The notes under the pieces are model-generated. The model searched no databases and was not told the DNA's origin. It saw only the letters and a program-made list of their open reading frames with translations. Source: Sphingobium sp. TCM1 (GTDB taxonomy: Bacteria > Pseudomonadota > Alphaproteobacteria > Sphingomonadales > Sphingomonadaceae). From it: a DNA stretch of 64,000 bases. A program made the position numbers and the translations under genes. The DNA is taken from positions 62,001 to 126,000 of the forward strand of contig NZ_LXVX01000034.1 of the NCBI RefSeq assembly GCF_001650725.1, given 5' to 3'. Position 1 is the stretch's first letter. Every line of letters begins with the position of its first letter. This document shows, piece by piece, positions 1 through 9,470 of the stretch.

Positions 1-218
1 GCATCACCTTGCCTGTGGACCGCGATGCCCTATCTATGGCAATGGGGCGGGATAATGTCGTCCATATTGCGGTGACCGACTCGCGGGCTGCTTCGCGCCT
101 GCGCGCGGCCATAGGCCGCTTGGAAAGCTATCTGGGTTGCGCTAACGGGGCGCCTGTGCATGGGGAGCATGTCTCCGCTGATGCGCCGGCCGTCCCTGAC
201 GAGCATCGGCTCGAATGA
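1..218 (+). CDS. DUF448/YlxR-family RNA-binding protein, C-terminal part (5' end outside window)
   Basis: The open frame enters from the left edge (codon phase begins at base 3) and stops at TGA 216-218, so only about 71 C-terminal residues are seen. Position directly upstream of infB is where alphaproteobacteria carry the nusA-ylxR-infB cluster. The visible part, with Leu-Pro-Val-Asp-Arg followed by Arg-rich helices, fits the L7Ae-like C-terminal half of the long alphaproteobacterial YlxR (DUF448) protein, a nucleoid- or RNA-associated factor. The family call rests on context plus a short segment. The gap to infB is 84 bp. Confidence 0.6.
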   Translation, partial: ITLPVDRDALSMAMGRDNVVHIAVTDSRAASRLRAAIGRLESYLGCANGAPVHGEHVSADAPAVPDEHRLE

Positions 219-302
219 GCATTGGCCGGATCAGCATCGAGAAATAAGGGCGCCGGCGGGCCTTTCCGGCCGGAGCGGAAGTGAAGGGTTAAGTTCGATC
301 GT

Positions 303-2918
303 ATGAGTGACAGCAAGGAAGACAAGCCGGTTCTGGGTCGCAAGCCGCTGGGCATCAAGCGGACCGTGGAATCCGGCCAGGTGCAGCAGCAGTTCAGCCA
401 TGGCCGCAAGAATACGGTCGTGGTTGAGGTGAAGCGGCGCCGCATCCTGGGCAAGCCCGGTGAGACGACCGGTGCCGCGCCTGCGGCTGCGCCCCAGACG
501 GACCCGACCCCCGCGCCCGCCGCGCCGCGTCCCGCCGCACCCGCGCCGCAGGCCCGTGCGCCGCAGCCCGCTCCGGTGCGCCAGGCACCGCCGCAGAGCC
601 TGATGTCGCGTCAGGAATTGCAGGCCAAGCTGCTGCGCGAGGCTGAGGAAGCCCGCATGAACGCGCTTGAGGAAGCGCGTCGTCGCGAGGATGCCCAGCG
701 TCTGGCCGCAACCGAGGAAGAGAAGCGCCGCGCCGAGGAAAACCGCCTCGCTGCCGAAGCCGCCGAGGCCGAAGCCGCCCGTCAGGCGGAGGAAGCCACC
801 AGGGCCGCCGATACCGCCGCTAACCCGCCGGCCGCTCCGGTCGAGGAAGCCGCGCCGGCTCCGGCCGCCGCCGCTCCGGCGGAAGCCGCGCCTGCCGCTG
901 CCGAACAGAAGCCGGCGACCACCGGGTCGGCCGTGCCGCCGCCGCGCCGTTTCACGCCCGTCACCCCGATCAAGCGTCCCGAACCGGCCAAGCCCGATCG
1001 CGCCAAGAAGGGCGAGGACAATCGCCGTCAGGCCGGCAAGCTCACCGTCACCCGCGCGCTCGCGGACGACGACAGCGCCCGTGCCCGCTCGCTCGCCGCA
1101 TTGAAGCGCGCCCGCGAAAAGGAGCGTCGCGCTCATTATGCCGGCGGCGCCCAGCAGCGTGAGAAGCAGTCGCGCGACGTGATCGTGCCGGAAAGCATCA
1201 CGGTGCAGGAACTCGCCAACCGCATGGCCGAAAAGGGTGCGGACCTGGTGAAGGCCCTGTTCAAGATGGGGACCGCTGTCACGCTCAACCAGCCGATCGA
1301 TCAGGATACGGCGGAATTGCTGGTCGAGGAATTCGGCCACCGCATCCAGCGCGTGTCCGATGCCGACGTCGAAATCGGCATGGAAGGCGAAGTCGACGCT
1401 GTTGAAACGCTGAAGCCCCGTGCGCCGGTCGTGACCATCATGGGTCACGTCGACCATGGCAAGACCTCGCTGCTCGACGCGCTGCGCGGGACCGACGTGG
1501 TCGCGGGCGAAAGCGGCGGCATCACCCAGCATATCGGCGCCTATCAGGTGAAGACCAAGGGGGGTGATGTCATCACCTTCCTCGATACGCCGGGCCACGA
1601 GGCCTTCTCGGAAATGCGCGCCCGCGGCGCCAACGTCACCGACATCGTCATCCTGGTGGTGGCGGCCGATGACGGCCTGATGCCGCAGACGATCGAGGCC
1701 ATCAACCATACCAAGGCAGCTGGCGTCCCGATGATCGTCGCGATCAACAAGTGCGACAAGCCCGAAGCCAATCCGCAGAAGGTGCGCGAGCGCCTGCTGA
1801 GCGAGGAGATCGTGGTCGAGGACATGGGCGGCGACGTCCAGGACGTGGAGGTTTCGGCGCTCAAGAAGACCGGCCTCGACGAACTGATCGAAAAGATCCT
1901 GCTGCAGGCCGAGGTCATGGAACTGACCGCCAACCCCGATCGCGCCGCCGAAGGCAATGTGATCGAGGCGCAGCTCGACAAGGGTCGCGGCGCGGTCGCG
2001 ACCGTTCTGGTCCGCAAGGGCACGCTCAAGATCGGCGACACCTTCGTCATCGGGTCCGAAAGCGGCAAGGTCCGCGCGATGATCAACGACAAAGGACAGC
2101 AGGTGAAGACCGCCGGTCCCTCGACCCCGGTCGAGGTTCTGGGTCTCTCCGGCGTCCCGATGGCGGGCGACCAGCTCACCGTCGTGGAGAATGAAGCCCG
2201 CGCCCGCGAAGTTGCCGCCTATCGTCAGGAACAGGCGACCAAGAAGCGCACCACGGCTGCCCCGACCAGCTTCGAACATATGTTCTCGGCGCTGAACACG
2301 ACCGTCATCGAATATCCGGTGGTGGTGAAGGGCGACGTGCAGGGTTCGGTCGAAGCGATCGTGACGTCGCTCAACCGCATCTCGACCGACGAGATCAAGG
2401 TCCGCATCCTGCATTCGGGTGTCGGCGCGATCACCGAAAGCGACGTGACGCTGGCCGCCGCCAGCCGCGCGCCGCTGATCGGCTTCAACGTCCGTCCCAA
2501 CGCCAAGGCGCGTCAGCTGGCGGAGCGCGAGAAGATCTCGCTGCGCTATTATGACGTGATCTACGACCTGCTTGAGGAAGTCCGCGGCGAAATGGCCGGC
2601 CAGCTGGCGCCGGAACGCATCGAAACGATCGTGGGTCGTGCCGAGGTGCTCCAGGTGTTCCCGGCGGGCAAGAAGGACAAGGCGGCGGGTCTGCTCGTCA
2701 TGGACGGCATCATCCGCAAGGGTCTGTCGGCGCGCCTTACCCGCGACGATGTCATCGTGTCGCGCACCCACATCGCGTCGTTGCGCCGGTTCAAGGACGA
2801 TGTGTCCGAAGTCCGCGCCGGCATGGAGTGCGGTGCCGTGCTTCAGGACACGAACGACATCAAGGTCGGCGATACGCTCGAACTGTTCGAGGTCGAGGAA
2901 CGCCAGCGCACGCTGTAA
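303..2918 (+). CDS. infB: Translation initiation factor IF-2
   Basis: An 871-residue GTPase that places initiator tRNA on the 30S subunit and promotes subunit joining. The N-terminus carries the IF2-associated segment, followed by a long Ala/Pro/Glu-rich and Arg-rich linker (about residues 55-290). The G domain has G1 GHVDHGKT at 381-388, G3 DTPGH at 428-432 and G4 NKCD at 482-485, followed by the beta-barrel and C-terminal tRNA-binding domains. Length matches alphaproteobacterial IF-2. The ATG at 303 gives the expected N-terminus. It lies between ylxR and rbfA, the conserved order. A long reverse-strand open frame covers it but is a GC-bias shadow. Confidence 0.98.
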   Translation: MSDSKEDKPVLGRKPLGIKRTVESGQVQQQFSHGRKNTVVVEVKRRRILGKPGETTGAAPAAAPQTDPTPAPAAPRPAAPAPQARAPQPAPVRQAPPQSLMSRQELQAKLLREAEEARMNALEEARRREDAQRLAATEEEKRRAEENRLAAEAAEAEAARQAEEATRAADTAANPPAAPVEEAAPAPAAAAPAEAAPAAAEQKPATTGSAVPPPRRFTPVTPIKRPEPAKPDRAKKGEDNRRQAGKLTVTRALADDDSARARSLAALKRAREKERRAHYAGGAQQREKQSRDVIVPESITVQELANRMAEKGADLVKALFKMGTAVTLNQPIDQDTAELLVEEFGHRIQRVSDADVEIGMEGEVDAVETLKPRAPVVTIMGHVDHGKTSLLDALRGTDVVAGESGGITQHIGAYQVKTKGGDVITFLDTPGHEAFSEMRARGANVTDIVILVVAADDGLMPQTIEAINHTKAAGVPMIVAINKCDKPEANPQKVRERLLSEEIVVEDMGGDVQDVEVSALKKTGLDELIEKILLQAEVMELTANPDRAAEGNVIEAQLDKGRGAVATVLVRKGTLKIGDTFVIGSESGKVRAMINDKGQQVKTAGPSTPVEVLGLSGVPMAGDQLTVVENEARAREVAAYRQEQATKKRTTAAPTSFEHMFSALNTTVIEYPVVVKGDVQGSVEAIVTSLNRISTDEIKVRILHSGVGAITESDVTLAAASRAPLIGFNVRPNAKARQLAEREKISLRYYDVIYDLLEEVRGEMAGQLAPERIETIVGRAEVLQVFPAGKKDKAAGLLVMDGIIRKGLSARLTRDDVIVSRTHIASLRRFKDDVSEVRAGMECGAVLQDTNDIKVGDTLELFEVEERQRTL

Positions 2919-2924
2919 TCCATG

Positions 2925-3010
2925 GCCCCCTCCCGCGCGCGGGAGGGGGCAGGGGGTGGGCTCGCCCTCTCCTGAATTGCAGAGGCCGGTGGGAGGAGCC
3001 CATCCCCGGC
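2925..3010. repeat. GC-rich inverted intergenic repeat downstream of infB
   Basis: Directly after the infB stop is a perfect 26-bp palindrome (2925-2950) of C-run/TCCCGC and its complement. It runs into a GGGGGTGGGCTC arm that is answered by GAGCCCATCCCC near 2996-3007. The element at 11462-11585 has the same plan (GGGGTGGG arm, then CCCACCCCCGGCCCC arm), so both look like members of one dispersed intergenic family. It has no U-tract; it could attenuate transcription or act on the mRNA. Confidence 0.6.
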
Positions 3011-3012
3011 CC

Positions 3013-3039
3013 GGTCCGGGTCGGTCAGTATCCCGGACC
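3013..3039 (+). promoter_or_regulatory. Stable hairpin in the rbfA leader
   Basis: GGTCCGGG (3013-3020) and CCCGGACC (3032-3039) form an 8-bp perfect stem with an 11-nt loop, 56 nt before the rbfA start. There is no T-run after it, so it is more likely an mRNA structure (stability or processing in the infB-rbfA interval) than a terminator. Confidence 0.45.
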
Positions 3040-3094
3040 GACCTGACCATGCGGGCACGGTTCACCCGGAACTCGCAAGCGGGAGGGATGATTT

Positions 3095-3496
3095 ATGGCT
3101 CAACAACAACCCGAAGGCCCCTCCGTCCGCCTGCTGCGCGTGGGCGAGCAGGTGCGCCATGTCCTGTCCGACATTCTTCAGCGCGGCGACGTGCATGACG
3201 ATGTGCTGGCCCGGCATGTCGTCAGCGTCACCGAAGTCCGCATGTCGCCCGACCTGCGCCACGCCACCGTCTTCATAAAGTCGCTGCTGGGCCAGGATGA
3301 GGAGGCGGTGCTCAAGGCGCTGCGCACGAACACCGCCTATCTCCAGCGCGAAGTCGCGCACCGCATCCGCCTCAAATATGCGGCCAGGCTCAAATTCCTG
3401 GCGGACGAGAGTTTCGACGAGGGCAGCCATATCGACAAGCTGCTCCGCGACCCAAAGGTCGCCCGCGACCTGGCGCAGGACGAGGGCGAAGATTGA
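3095..3496 (+). CDS. rbfA: Ribosome-binding factor A
   Basis: A 133-residue KH-fold cold-shock protein that binds free 30S subunits and helps mature the 16S rRNA 5' end. The family core '[18 protein letters not shown]' lies around residues 45-62, followed by the amphipathic helix with Arg/Lys-rich surface. Length is standard. The start ATG at 3095 is preceded by a purine-rich GGGAGGG about 10 nt upstream. It follows infB as in most bacteria, but truB, usually next, is displaced here by four genes (3528-5674). Confidence 0.96.
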   Translation: MAQQQPEGPSVRLLRVGEQVRHVLSDILQRGDVHDDVLARHVVSVTEVRMSPDLRHATVFIKSLLGQDEEAVLKALRTNTAYLQREVAHRIRLKYAARLKFLADESFDEGSHIDKLLRDPKVARDLAQDEGED

Positions 3497-3504
3497 CTCG
3501 GGCA

Positions 3505-3526
3505 ACGGTAAGACGCATCTTACCGT
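3505..3526. promoter_or_regulatory. Palindrome abutting the antitoxin start, candidate operator
   Basis: A perfect inverted repeat with 9-bp arms ACGGTAAGA / TCTTACCGT around a CGCA centre ends 1 nt before the antitoxin ATG (3528) and begins 8 nt after the rbfA stop. AbrB-type antitoxins bind palindromes in their own leaders, so this is a plausible autoregulatory operator. It also occupies the place where a ribosome-binding site would be, so it could mask translation initiation as an RNA hairpin. Confidence 0.5.
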
Positions 3527-3527
3527 G

Positions 3528-3809
3528 ATGAGCGGCAAGACCACATTGTCGGCAAAGGGTCAGGTCGTCATCCCCAAGGATGTACGCGACCAGCTCGGGC
3601 TTGCGCCAGGGCAGGTGCTGGACGTCGTGCCCATGGGCGGCGGCGTATTCCTGAAGCCGCAGCACCGCAAATCCGGCCGCAGCTTTGAAGAGATCATGGC
3701 CGGCATCCGGGCGCGCATCCATTATGATGGCCCGACGGTGACGATCGAGGAAATGAACGAGACGATCGCGGAGTGCTGGCGCAAGGCGGCCGAGGATAGC
3801 GATCGTTGA
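3528..3809 (+). CDS. vapB: AbrB/MazE-fold antitoxin (VapB-type)
   Basis: This 93-residue protein has an N-terminal SpoVT/AbrB swapped-hairpin DNA-binding domain (about residues 3-45), with 'KGQVVIPKDVRDQLGLAPG' as the hallmark. A C-terminal tail with conserved helical segments (52-90) would neutralise the toxin. The ATG at 3528 is used because upstream in-frame sequence runs through rbfA. The stop overlaps the TTG start of the PIN toxin by 3 nt, so the pair is translationally coupled. No clear Shine-Dalgarno is visible because the palindrome fills that position. Confidence 0.85.
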   Translation: MSGKTTLSAKGQVVIPKDVRDQLGLAPGQVLDVVPMGGGVFLKPQHRKSGRSFEEIMAGIRARIHYDGPTVTIEEMNETIAECWRKAAEDSDR

Positions 3810-4192
3810 AGGCGGTGGACTCGAATATCCTGGCTCGGGCCTTGGTCCGGGATGATGTTCGGCAGGCCGAGATCGCGGACGCCCTGATCGCCGAAGGCAT
3901 CTTCATTCCCCTTACCGTCATGCTTGAAACGGCCTGGCTGCTGGGTGGCCGGTATAAGGTGGGGCGTCTGGCGTTGGCCGACATTTTGTCCGACATCATG
4001 GACCTGCCGAATGTCGAGGTGGAGCAGGGCAACGGAGTTCGATGGGCCGTGGCGCAGTTTCGCGCCGGCGCGGACATTGCCGATGCCATTCATGTTCTTG
4101 GCGCGAACGGTGCCGAAGCATTCGTGACGTTTGATGGAGAGGCTTTCCGCAAGCTGGCCGATCCGCCTGTAGCAATCGAGGTTCCGAAATGA
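3806..4192 (+). CDS. vapC: PIN-domain ribonuclease toxin (VapC-type)
   Basis: This 128-residue PIN domain is expected to be a Mg-dependent RNase of a type II toxin-antitoxin module. Acidic residues in PIN positions are visible: D5 (VDSNIL), E41 (LETAW), D93 (ADAIH) and D110 (TFDGEAF). The active site therefore looks intact. The start is a TTG inside the antitoxin stop (TTGA), and the stop overlaps the start of the next gene by 4 nt. That places the toxin-antitoxin pair in one transcript with rbfA and downstream genes. Confidence 0.85.
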   Translation: MKAVDSNILARALVRDDVRQAEIADALIAEGIFIPLTVMLETAWLLGGRYKVGRLALADILSDIMDLPNVEVEQGNGVRWAVAQFRAGADIADAIHVLGANGAEAFVTFDGEAFRKLADPPVAIEVPK

Positions 4193-5085
4193 TGCGTTTT
4201 CCCTCCGTCATGATCCTGGCCTGTGCGGTTGCCGCCCCCGCCCTTGCAAAAGACCCCGCCATCCATCCCGCCGTCGTCACCGATCCGCGGCCCGACGCCG
4301 CCTATCCCGCCGGCATGAGCGCCTTCGTCATCCCGGCGCAGGATGGCGCGATGAACGCCGTCCTCTATACCGCCGCCGGTGCGGGCATCCATCCTACCCT
4401 GCTGCTGCTTCACGGCTTTCCGGGCAATGAGCAGAATCTGGACCTTGCCCAGGCCGCGCGTCGCGCCGGGTGGAACGTCCTGACCCTCCATTATCGCGGC
4501 AGCTGGGGCAGCCCCGGCCGCTTCTCCTTCGGCAATGCCTCGGAAGATGCCTTCGCCGCGCTCCAGTTCCTGCAACAGCCCTCGACCGTGGCCCGCTATC
4601 GCATCGACACCAGCGCGATCGTGGTGGCGGGGCACAGTATGGGCGGCTTCATGGCCGCCGATGCCGCCGCAGCCGAACCGCGCGTCGCGGGACTGTTCCT
4701 GATCGATCCCTGGGATCCGGCGCAGACCGTCGCCGCGCTCGCCACGCCGGAAGGCGAGGCGGACTGGAAGGCGGAGGTGGCAGGCGACCTGCCGCCGCTG
4801 GCCGGCGCGACCTATGACAGCCTGACCGGCGAGATCAGGGCCGACGGCGCCAAGTTCGACCTCGGCCGTCGCCTCGCCGGCTATGGCCGCCGCCCGCTCT
4901 CCATCATCGGCGCGGAGCGGGGCATCGGCGCCATGGCGCGCAAGGTCGCCGCCGACGCGCAGGGCGCCAATCCCGACGCCCGGCTGATGGTCTGGCCGAC
5001 CGATCATGGCTTCTCCGACAAGCGGATCGCGCTCGCCGATGCGCTGGTTCGTTTCCTCGCTGGCGTCGCGCCCACAATCCGCTAA
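4189..5085 (+). CDS. Secreted alpha/beta hydrolase
   Basis: A 298-residue protein with a Sec signal peptide (about residues 1-20, ending ALA) and an alpha/beta-hydrolase fold. Features are the oxyanion segment '[10 protein letters not shown]' near residue 70, nucleophile elbow GHSMGG with Ser150, and a late His in 'WPTDHGFSD'. It resembles dienelactone-hydrolase/esterase-like periplasmic enzymes; the substrate cannot be read from sequence. It overlaps vapC by 4 nt (ATGA) and is followed by tdk 10 nt later, so it belongs to the same operon. Confidence 0.8.
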   Translation: MMRFPSVMILACAVAAPALAKDPAIHPAVVTDPRPDAAYPAGMSAFVIPAQDGAMNAVLYTAAGAGIHPTLLLLHGFPGNEQNLDLAQAARRAGWNVLTLHYRGSWGSPGRFSFGNASEDAFAALQFLQQPSTVARYRIDTSAIVVAGHSMGGFMAADAAAAEPRVAGLFLIDPWDPAQTVAALATPEGEADWKAEVAGDLPPLAGATYDSLTGEIRADGAKFDLGRRLAGYGRRPLSIIGAERGIGAMARKVAADAQGANPDARLMVWPTDHGFSDKRIALADALVRFLAGVAPTIR

Positions 5086-5095
5086 TCCAACGCCG

Positions 5096-5674
5096 ATGGC
5101 GAAGCTTTATTTCTACTACAGCTCGATGAATGCTGGCAAATCGACGACCCTGCTGCAATCGGACTTCAACTATCGCGAACGCGGCATGGACACGATGCTC
5201 TGGACCGCGGCGGTGGACGATCGCTATGGCCAGGGGCGGATCGTGTCGCGCATCGGGCTGGAGGCGCCGGCGCATCTGTTCGACAGCCAAACCGACATGC
5301 TCGCCGCCATCTCCGCGCAGCATGACGCGACGTCGCTGTCCTGCGTGCTGGTGGACGAGGCGCAGTTTTTGAGCGAGGCGCAGGTGTGGCAATTGGGCGG
5401 TGTCTGCGACCGGCTCAATATTCCGGTCCTCTGCTACGGCATCCGCACCGATTTCCAGGGCCAGCTCTTCCCCGGCAGCGCCGCGCTGCTGGGCCTCGCC
5501 GACACGCTGAGCGAGATCAAGACGATCTGCGAATGCGGGCGCAAGGCGATCATGAACCTGCGTGTCGATGGGCAGGGGAGGGCGATCCGGCAGGGCGACC
5601 AGACCGAAATTGGCGGCAATGACCGCTACGTCGCCTTGTGCCGCCGCCATTTCGTGGAGCAGATGCAGGGCTGA
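5096..5674 (+). CDS. tdk: Thymidine kinase (type II)
   Basis: This 192-residue enzyme phosphorylates thymidine with ATP for salvage of dTMP. The P-loop is at 9-17 (SSMNAGKST), DEAQF at 87-91 has the catalytic Glu88, and the zinc ribbon uses C145, C147, C182 and H185. The start ATG at 5096 was chosen because the family begins immediately before the P-loop strand ([10 protein letters not shown]). It sits 10 nt after the hydrolase stop and 31 nt before truB. Confidence 0.96.
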   Translation: MAKLYFYYSSMNAGKSTTLLQSDFNYRERGMDTMLWTAAVDDRYGQGRIVSRIGLEAPAHLFDSQTDMLAAISAQHDATSLSCVLVDEAQFLSEAQVWQLGGVCDRLNIPVLCYGIRTDFQGQLFPGSAALLGLADTLSEIKTICECGRKAIMNLRVDGQGRAIRQGDQTEIGGNDRYVALCRRHFVEQMQG

Positions 5675-5705
5675 CAGCGGCGGCTCGCCGCTCTACAGGC
5701 GCGCC

Positions 5706-6620
5706 ATGCACGGCTGGATCATCCTCGACAAACCCCATGGCCTCGGTTCGACCCAGGCGGTCAGCGCGGTCAAGCGCGCGCTGCGCATCCAGCGGGAGAT
5801 TCTGGGCGGAGCGGGCAAGTGGAAGGTCGGCCATGGCGGCACGCTCGATCCGCTGGCGACCGGGGTGCTGCCGATCGCGATCGGGGAGGCGACGAAGCTG
5901 GCGGGCCGGATGCTCGACAGCGACAAGATCTATGATTTCACTGTCGCTTTCGGTGTCCAGACCGACACGCTCGATCTGGAGGGGAAGGTGATTGTGGAGA
6001 GCGATCACAGGCCCACGCTGGCGCAGGTGGAAGCGATCCTGCCGCGCTTCACCGGCCCCATCGAGCAGGCGCCGCCCGCCTATAGCGCCATCCTGATCGA
6101 CGGCCAGCGCGCCTACGACCTCGCCCGCAAGGGGGAGGCGGTCGAGATGAAGCTGCGATCGGTGACGATCCACGGTCTGCGGCTTTGCCATCCCCGCGAG
6201 GACGGAAACGACGAACGGCTGGGCCAGATCACCCTTACCGCCCATGTGTCCAAGGGCACCTATATCCGTTCGCTTGCCCGCGACATCGCTCTGGCGCTCG
6301 GCACGGTCGGCCATGTCACCATGTTGCGCCGGGTGAAGGCCGGGCCGTTCACCCTGGATTCCGCGATTTCGCTGGACAAATTGGACGAAGCTGCTAGGGG
6401 CGACGGCATCGGTGGGCTAATGCTGCCGTTGACGGCGGGGCTGGACGACATCCCGGCTCTCGCAGTCTCTCCCGATGACGCGCTGGCTCTCCGACAGGGG
6501 AAGGTGCTCGTGGGGAAACCGCATACCGGTTTGTTACTGGCGATGGAGGGCGAAACGCCCGTCGCGCTGGTGGAGGCCAGTGGCCCGGAAATCCGGGTGG
6601 TGCGCGGCTTTAATCTCTAA
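5706..6620 (+). CDS. truB: tRNA pseudouridine(55) synthase TruB
   Basis: This 304-residue enzyme makes pseudouridine 55 in the T-loop of nearly all tRNAs. The catalytic motif '[14 protein letters not shown]' places the nucleophile at Asp48. The PUA-like C-terminus (about 230-304) is present. ATG 5706 gives the canonical N-terminus starting just before '[13 protein letters not shown]'. It is followed 16 nt later by rpsO, the usual arrangement. Confidence 0.97.
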   Translation: MHGWIILDKPHGLGSTQAVSAVKRALRIQREILGGAGKWKVGHGGTLDPLATGVLPIAIGEATKLAGRMLDSDKIYDFTVAFGVQTDTLDLEGKVIVESDHRPTLAQVEAILPRFTGPIEQAPPAYSAILIDGQRAYDLARKGEAVEMKLRSVTIHGLRLCHPREDGNDERLGQITLTAHVSKGTYIRSLARDIALALGTVGHVTMLRRVKAGPFTLDSAISLDKLDEAARGDGIGGLMLPLTAGLDDIPALAVSPDDALALRQGKVLVGKPHTGLLLAMEGETPVALVEASGPEIRVVRGFNL

Positions 6621-6636
6621 ATCAGAAAGGAAGCCG

Positions 6637-6906
6637 ATGTCGATTACTGCTGAGCGCAAGGAAGCGCTGATCAAGGAACATGCCCGCGTCGAAGGCGACA
6701 CCGGTTCGCCGGAAGTCCAGGTTGCGATCCTGTCGGAGCGCATCTCGAACCTGACCGAGCATTTCAAGGGTCATCACAAGGATAACCACAGCCGTCGCGG
6801 CCTGCTGATGCTGGTCAACAAGCGCCGTTCGCTGCTGGACTATCTCAAGAAGAAGGATGCGGGTCGCTATAACGACCTCATCGCCAAGCTGGGCCTGCGC
6901 AAGTAA
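6637..6906 (+). CDS. rpsO: 30S ribosomal protein S15
   Basis: This 89-residue four-helix protein is a primary binder of the 16S rRNA central domain. Its sequence matches the family over its whole length ('[16 protein letters not shown]', '[17 protein letters not shown]', '[12 protein letters not shown]'). An AGAAAGGAAG Shine-Dalgarno lies 5-14 nt before the ATG at 6637. Two hairpins follow before pnp, so part of the transcription probably ends here. Confidence 0.98.
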   Translation: MSITAERKEALIKEHARVEGDTGSPEVQVAILSERISNLTEHFKGHHKDNHSRRGLLMLVNKRRSLLDYLKKKDAGRYNDLIAKLGLRK

Positions 6907-6921
6907 GCCTGCTACAAAGGG

Positions 6922-6945
6922 ACGGCCCCATTCGGGGCCGTTTCC
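6922..6945 (+). terminator. Hairpin after rpsO
   Basis: ACGGCCCC (6922-6929) pairs with GGGGCCGT (6934-6941) across an ATTC tetraloop, followed by TTCC. It is a stable stem with a short U-tract, a likely partial rho-independent terminator or processing site between rpsO and pnp. Confidence 0.65.
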
Positions 6946-6956
6946 GATTCTGGAAT

Positions 6957-6980
6957 AGGGCGCAATTCGGCGCCCTGTTT
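6957..6980 (+). terminator. Second hairpin in the rpsO-pnp interval
   Basis: AGGGCGC (6957-6963) pairs with GCGCCCT (6970-6976), followed by GTTTCATT. A hairpin between rpsO and pnp is where RNase III and PNPase autoregulation act in enterobacteria; that role is inference here. Confidence 0.5.
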
Positions 6981-7081
6981 CATTCAAGGGGCCAGACGAT
7001 GCCCCGACACCGCAGCGGGCCGGTTAGTCCGCAACACAGGCCCCGCCCGGCAATAGGGCCGCGCGGGCGAAGGAAAAATCT

Positions 7082-9424
7082 ATGTTCGATGTAAAGAAGG
7101 TATCAATCGAGCTGGCCGGCAAGACGCTGACCCTCGAAACCGGCCGTATCGCGCGTCAGGCCGACGCCGCCGTGCTGGCGACCTATGGCGAAACCGTGGT
7201 GCTGTGCGCCGTGACCGCCGCCAAGTCGGTGAAGGAAGGGCAGGACTTCTTCCCGCTGACCGTCCACTATCAGGAAAAATATTCGGCCGCCGGTCGCATT
7301 CCGGGCGGCTTCTTCAAGCGTGAGCGTGGCGCCACGGAAAAGGAAACGCTGGTTTCCCGTCTGATCGACCGTCCGGTCCGCCCGCTGTTCCCTGAAGGTT
7401 TCTATAACGAAATCAACGTCATCGCTCAGGTTCTGAGCTTCGACGGCGAAAGCGAGCCGGACATTGTGGCGATGATCGCCGCGTCGGCCGCGCTGACCCT
7501 GTCGGGCGTGCCCTTCCTGGGTCCGATCGGCGCCGCCCGCGTCGGTTACAAGGATGGCGAATATCAGCTGAACCCGTCGCTCGACGAAGTGAAGACCGGC
7601 GAACTCGACCTGGTCGTCGCTGCCACCCACAATGCCGTGATGATGGTCGAATCCGAAGCCAAGGAGCTGTCGGAAGACGTCATGCTCGGCGCCGTCCTCT
7701 TCGCGCACGAAGCGTCGAAGAAGATCGTCGAAGCCATCATCGAGCTGGCCGAGAAGGCAGCGAAGGATCCGTGGGCCGTCGCCAAGGGCGATGACCTGGA
7801 TGACCTGAAGAAGAAGCTGAAGAAGCTGATCGGCAAGGACATCACGGCCGCCTACAAGCTGACCGACAAGTCGGCCCGCTCCAACGCCCTGAACGAAGCC
7901 CGCGCCAAGGCGAAGGCCTGGTTCACCGAGGAAGGTCTCGACGCCCAGACCGTGATGGCCGGCATCAAGCTGACCAAGAAGCTGGAAGCGGAAATCGTGC
8001 GCGGCGCCATCCTCAAGGACGGCAAGCGCATCGACGGCCGCACCACCACCCAGATCCGCCCGATCGAGGCGATGGTCGGCTTCCTGCCGCGCACCCATGG
8101 TTCGGCGCTGTTCACCCGTGGTGAAACGCAGTCGATCTGCACCACCACGCTGGGCACCAAGGACGCCGAGCAGATGATCGACGGCCTGGTCGGCGTTCAT
8201 TATGAAAGCTTCATGCTGCACTATAACTTCCCGCCCTATTCGGTTGGTGAAGTCGGCCGCTTCGGCGCGCCGGGCCGTCGCGAAGTCGGTCATGGCAAGC
8301 TCGCATGGCGCGCCCTGCACCCGGTCCTGCCGACCAAGGACGAGTTCCCCTACACCATCCGTGTCCTCTCCGACATCACCGAGTCCAACGGCTCGTCGTC
8401 GATGGCGACGGTCTGCGGCGGTTCGCTGTCGATGATGGACGCGGGCGTTCCGCTGAAGCGTCCGGTGTCGGGCATCGCCATGGGCCTGATCCTGGAAGGC
8501 AAGAATTTCGCTGTCCTCAGCGACATTCTGGGCGACGAGGATCATCTGGGCGACATGGACTTCAAGGTGGCCGGTACCGAAGCGGGCATCACCACCATGC
8601 AGATGGACATCAAGGTTGCCGGCATCACGCAGGAAATCTTCGAAGTCGCGCTGCGCCAGGCCAAGGAAGGCCGCGCCCATATCCTGGGTGAGATGAGCAA
8701 GGCGCTGTCCTCGACCCGCACCGAGCTGTCGGCCCATGCCCCGCGCATCGAGACGATCCAGATCGACAAGTCGAAGATCCGTGACGTCATCGGCACCGGC
8801 GGCAAGGTCATCCGCGAGATCGTCGCGGAAACCGGCGCCAAGGTCGACATCGACGACGAGGGCATCATCAAGATCAGCTCGTCCGACATCGCCCAGATCG
8901 AAGCCGCCAAGAAGTGGATTCTCGGCATCGTCGAGGAAGCGGAAGTCGGCAAGGTCTACACCGGCAAGGTCGTCAACATCGTCGATTTCGGTGCGTTCGT
9001 GAACTTCATGGGCGGCAAGGACGGTCTCGTCCACGTCTCCGAAATGAAGAATGAGCGCGTCGAAAAGCCGACCGACGTCGTGTCGGAAGGCCAGGAAGTG
9101 AAGGTCAAGGTTCTCGAGATCGATCCGCGCGGCAAGGTTCGCCTGTCGATGCGCGTTGTCGATCAGGAAACCGGAGAGGAACTGGAAGACACCCGTCCGG
9201 CCCGCGAACCGCGCGAACCGCGCGGCGACCGTGGTGAAGGTCGTGGGGATCGGGGCGACCGTGGTCGCGGCCCGCGCCGTGACGGCGGCGACCGTGGTGG
9301 TCGCGGTGGTGACCGGGGCGGCGATCGCGGCCCGCGCCGTGACCGTGGCCCGCGCAACGAAGGCGGCAAGGGCGACGACGACGGCTCCAGCGCCGGTCTG
9401 CCCGACTTCCTGACCCAGGACTGA
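7082..9424 (+). CDS. pnp: Polyribonucleotide nucleotidyltransferase (PNPase)
   Basis: This 780-residue phosphorolytic 3'-5' exoribonuclease belongs to the RNA degradosome. It has two RNase PH core domains with an alpha-helical linker (about 1-550), a KH domain (about 561-620, with IGTGGKVI) and an S1 domain (about 623-695). It is longer than typical PNPases. From about residue 705 a tail of Arg/Gly/Asp repeats (RGD, GDRGG, GPRRD units) runs to about 765, ending in an acidic/hydrophobic tip (GLPDFLTQD). Such a tail may bind RNA or partner proteins. The ATG at 7082 is well placed, and a strong terminator follows. Confidence 0.97.
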   Translation: MFDVKKVSIELAGKTLTLETGRIARQADAAVLATYGETVVLCAVTAAKSVKEGQDFFPLTVHYQEKYSAAGRIPGGFFKRERGATEKETLVSRLIDRPVRPLFPEGFYNEINVIAQVLSFDGESEPDIVAMIAASAALTLSGVPFLGPIGAARVGYKDGEYQLNPSLDEVKTGELDLVVAATHNAVMMVESEAKELSEDVMLGAVLFAHEASKKIVEAIIELAEKAAKDPWAVAKGDDLDDLKKKLKKLIGKDITAAYKLTDKSARSNALNEARAKAKAWFTEEGLDAQTVMAGIKLTKKLEAEIVRGAILKDGKRIDGRTTTQIRPIEAMVGFLPRTHGSALFTRGETQSICTTTLGTKDAEQMIDGLVGVHYESFMLHYNFPPYSVGEVGRFGAPGRREVGHGKLAWRALHPVLPTKDEFPYTIRVLSDITESNGSSSMATVCGGSLSMMDAGVPLKRPVSGIAMGLILEGKNFAVLSDILGDEDHLGDMDFKVAGTEAGITTMQMDIKVAGITQEIFEVALRQAKEGRAHILGEMSKALSSTRTELSAHAPRIETIQIDKSKIRDVIGTGGKVIREIVAETGAKVDIDDEGIIKISSSDIAQIEAAKKWILGIVEEAEVGKVYTGKVVNIVDFGAFVNFMGGKDGLVHVSEMKNERVEKPTDVVSEGQEVKVKVLEIDPRGKVRLSMRVVDQETGEELEDTRPAREPREPRGDRGEGRGDRGDRGRGPRRDGGDRGGRGGDRGGDRGPRRDRGPRNEGGKGDDDGSSAGLPDFLTQD

Positions 9425-9470
9425 TCCGCTGCCGTGGGCCGGCTGGCCCGCGACGAAGCGATAAAAATCA

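Noticed and set aside
231-3065. 944-codon minus-strand open frame opposite infB
   Set aside because: It is antisense to a certain gene and its length comes from high third-position GC. The same applies to long reverse frames opposite pnp, recN, cysI, astD, selO, NodT and the RbbA-like gene.
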